Shown here piece after piece: positions 63,480 through 64,000 of a DNA stretch of 64,000 bases (position 1 is the stretch's first letter; the number at the start of each line of letters is the position of its first letter). The position numbers were made by a program, and so were the translations under genes. The notes under the pieces were generated by a model. It did not search any database. It worked only from the letters and a program-made list of their open reading frames with translations, and had not been told where the DNA came from. This DNA comes from Rhynchopus euleeides. Its lineage: Eukaryota > Euglenozoa > Diplonemea > Diplonemida > Diplonemidae. The DNA lies in assembly GCA_963210315.1 (NCBI GenBank), contig OY723250.1:744001-808000 (forward strand), read 5' to 3'.

Positions 63480-64000
63480 AGTGTGTCTTGGTTGGGGTTG
63501 CCTGCCAGAAGCAACGTGGTGGTGGTGGCGGTGTCTCCATGTGCAGCCCACTGTGTGATGGTCGTGACGCACAAAACAAATTCAGTTCGCAACGCTTCGT
63601 GCCACAATTTCGTCATCTTTGAGGGGTGTGGGGGTGGGGGTCTGCTGCCTCTTTCCACCGAGGAGTCTCCGGAAGAACAGGGAGGCGGGGGTGGCACCCG
63701 GTGTCTGAGAAGATTTGTGGCAAAAAGGAGCGGCAAGGCTTCTTCGCAGAGGCGAAGCCGCATCATGCGCAGGGTTTCCCCGAGCAACAGCTCGAGCCAG
63801 GTTGTGTTTTTCTACAAGAAGTGTCGGGAAACCCACAAACAAGCTCAAATGACGAATCGCTTGCCAAAGCGTTGGCTTTTGAGACAGCACTACGTCTATC
63901 TGCCGCCAGTCTACAGCTGCTTGTTGGGGCTAGCGCAGCAATCATCTCGTGGTAGCATCTCGTAGGCGGCTTGGCATCGATGGCCACCTATTCTTTTGGC
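63480..64000. other. Upstream region of the peroxidase gene, to window end
   Basis: It likely contains the minus-strand promoter. No exon was recognised; a GGGTGTGGGGGTGGGGG tract lies at 63624-63640. Confidence 0.4.

Overview
The window is nuclear DNA from a single-celled eukaryote. It has GC-rich coding sequence, GT-AG introns (donors usually GTATG, GTGTG or GTGAG) and 0.1-2 kb of repeat-filled DNA between genes. I recognise homologues of eukaryotic housekeeping genes: Sec23, a mitochondrial L17-like ribosomal protein, 6-phosphofructo-2-kinase, an RNF10-like RING protein, a CaMK-type kinase and a class I haem peroxidase. I cannot name the species. A compact alga or alveolate-type protist is the best guess, at low confidence. 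TAA, TAG and TGA all act as normal stops.

Every host gene I can support lies on the minus strand. From left to right they are: RNF10-like (1-509, cut by the window edge), histidine-phosphatase family (3144-4193), charged coiled-coil protein (4917-6215), hypothetical (6693-7312), large coiled-coil protein (13157-16500), protein kinase (17660-20198), FKBP-like (24527-25480), ankyrin-PFKFB (27361-29998), SEC23 (52153-55284), mL17 (56023-58901), membrane protein (59027-59638) and peroxidase (62427-63479).

The DNA between them is rich in mobile elements: a 5'-truncated LINE flanked by GA repeats (10909-13067); two near-identical hAT-type elements, each with a perfect 8-bp target duplication (8214-9615 and 47181-48746); a 1.15-kb foldback element flanked by TA (30319-31466); an element with palindromic CCCCATATGGGG ends (60612-61771); a pair of TA-flanked MITEs; and several short dispersed repeats, some inside introns and some forming GC-rich hairpins.

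The most striking object is an apparently complete 18.7-kb DNA transposon at 32486-51146. Its ends are a 12-bp perfect inverted repeat (GGGGGGTGTCGA) and it is flanked by a 3-bp duplication (AGC). It carries one intronless gene of about 1,758 codons that joins a ubiquitin-specific protease (deubiquitinase) domain to a PIF/Harbinger-like DDE transposase domain and a histone-H1-like basic tail. Directly 5' of the gene is an array of about 275 copies of a 31-bp minisatellite. The array's edge unit supplies the gene's first ATG, and the array has 3.3-kb higher-order repeats. It is interrupted by a second TIR element (46557-50209, duplication GAT), which contains a hAT element, which in turn holds a short insertion. 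The ends and nesting are read directly from the sequence; the biological role of the fused deubiquitinase is inference.
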